Part shown: piece after piece, positions 63,804 through 64,000 of the stretch | How the letters are laid out: the number at the start of each line of letters is the position of its first letter | Position numbering within the stretch: position 1 is the stretch's first letter | From: Bacteroidota bacterium | Lineage (GTDB): Bacteria > Bacteroidota > Bacteroidia > Chitinophagales > Chitinophagaceae | Reading direction: 5' to 3' | Length of the DNA stretch: 64,000 bases | Assembly (NCBI GenBank): GCA_023386235.1 | Contig: JAEWKC010000047.1 | Span: 1 to 64,000, forward strand | Translations under genes and position numbers: made by a program | The notes under the pieces: generated by a model | What the model saw: the letters and a program-made list of their open reading frames with translations, nothing else | Told to the model about the DNA's origin: nothing | Database searches by the model: none

Positions 63804-64000
63804 ATGATAACAAGGATAATATTTTTTCTCACATGTATATTTTGTATTGCGTCCTGCACGGTAAAAAACATAGGAGACAATGGCATTGATCTTAAAGACA
63901 GTATTTTTACCAGGAACGGTTATACGCTGCACTTTACCAACAATTCGGCAGACTTTGCAGATTCTACAAAAAGAAAGTTTATTAATACGTTTTTTGAAGT
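63804..64000 (+). CDS. Lipoprotein, 5' part only; possibly basic secretory protein family
   Basis: The start of a gene cut by the window edge. Sixty-five complete codons show a lipoprotein signal (Cys18 in IASC-TVKN). The following segment, NGYTLHFTNNSADFADSTKR and then KFINTFFEV, resembles the opening of basic-secretory-protein-family putative metallopeptidases. The resemblance rests on a short stretch. It begins 3 bp after GH172-C and continues unit 5. Confidence 0.45.
   Translation, partial: MITRIIFFLTCIFCIASCTVKNIGDNGIDLKDSIFTRNGYTLHFTNNSADFADSTKRKFINTFFE

Overview
The window looks like chromosomal DNA of a Bacteroidota bacterium, most likely a Chitinophagaceae-like soil or rhizosphere glycan degrader. 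The evidence is three SusC/SusD pairs, many lipoprotein signal peptides, Bacteroidota-type promoters (-7 box TAnnTTTG, often with a TTG about 18-20 nt upstream), a futalosine-pathway MqnA, BatD and low GC. Genus cannot be fixed from the sequence. I see no tRNA, rRNA, CRISPR array, transposase or phage gene.

Region 1 (1-4324) is an accessory module. A minus-strand operon (small Cys-rich exported protein, TonB-dependent receptor, HMA-CDF cation transporter) is enclosed by two identical 93-bp direct repeats 4,083 bp apart. Next to the left repeat is an attC-like imperfect hairpin. The module looks like a mobile metal-homeostasis cassette and may continue past the left edge of the window.

Region 2 (4325-27648) is mostly core genome: a PKD lipoprotein, the N-terminal half only of carbamoyl-phosphate synthase large subunit, two acyltransferase-3 proteins, an SDR and a double-VOC protein, pth-batD, a GH3/beta-lactamase fusion, aroQ, a barnase/barstar pair, a hexapeptide acetyltransferase, a cyclophilin lipoprotein with glgB, a DbpA-like helicase, mqnA and purB. 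One beta-propeller gene (10570-12110) is broken by a frameshift and an in-frame stop.

Region 3 (27739-64000, running off the right edge) is a large polysaccharide-utilization locus. It encodes a LacI-type regulator, three GH172 (DUF2961) proteins, one GH183 (DUF4185) protein, three SusC/SusD pairs with accessory glycan-binding lipoproteins, a FucP-type sugar/proton symporter, a FucI-type isomerase, an AraB-type ribulokinase and several unassigned exported proteins. GH183 and GH172 are the families known for endo- and exo-acting D-arabinofuranan hydrolases, and FucI-type isomerases convert D-arabinose to D-ribulose. The parts therefore fit one route: surface cleavage of D-arabinan, SusCD import, periplasmic trimming, FucP uptake, isomerisation to D-ribulose and phosphorylation to D-ribulose-5-phosphate. 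No fuculokinase, fuculose-phosphate aldolase, AraA or AraD is present.

The locus reads as five transcription units: 28908-39473, 39684-45716, 45941-54252, 54517-60482 and 60656 onward. Each starts with a TAnnTTTG-like -7 box followed 5-6 nt later by a CG-centred pseudopalindrome of consensus TTWAA-CG-WTTAAR, a typical LacI-family operator placed over the transcription start. Hairpin terminators separate several units. A LacI-controlled D-arabinan regulon containing two or three unassigned candidate enzymes is the most interesting content of the window.
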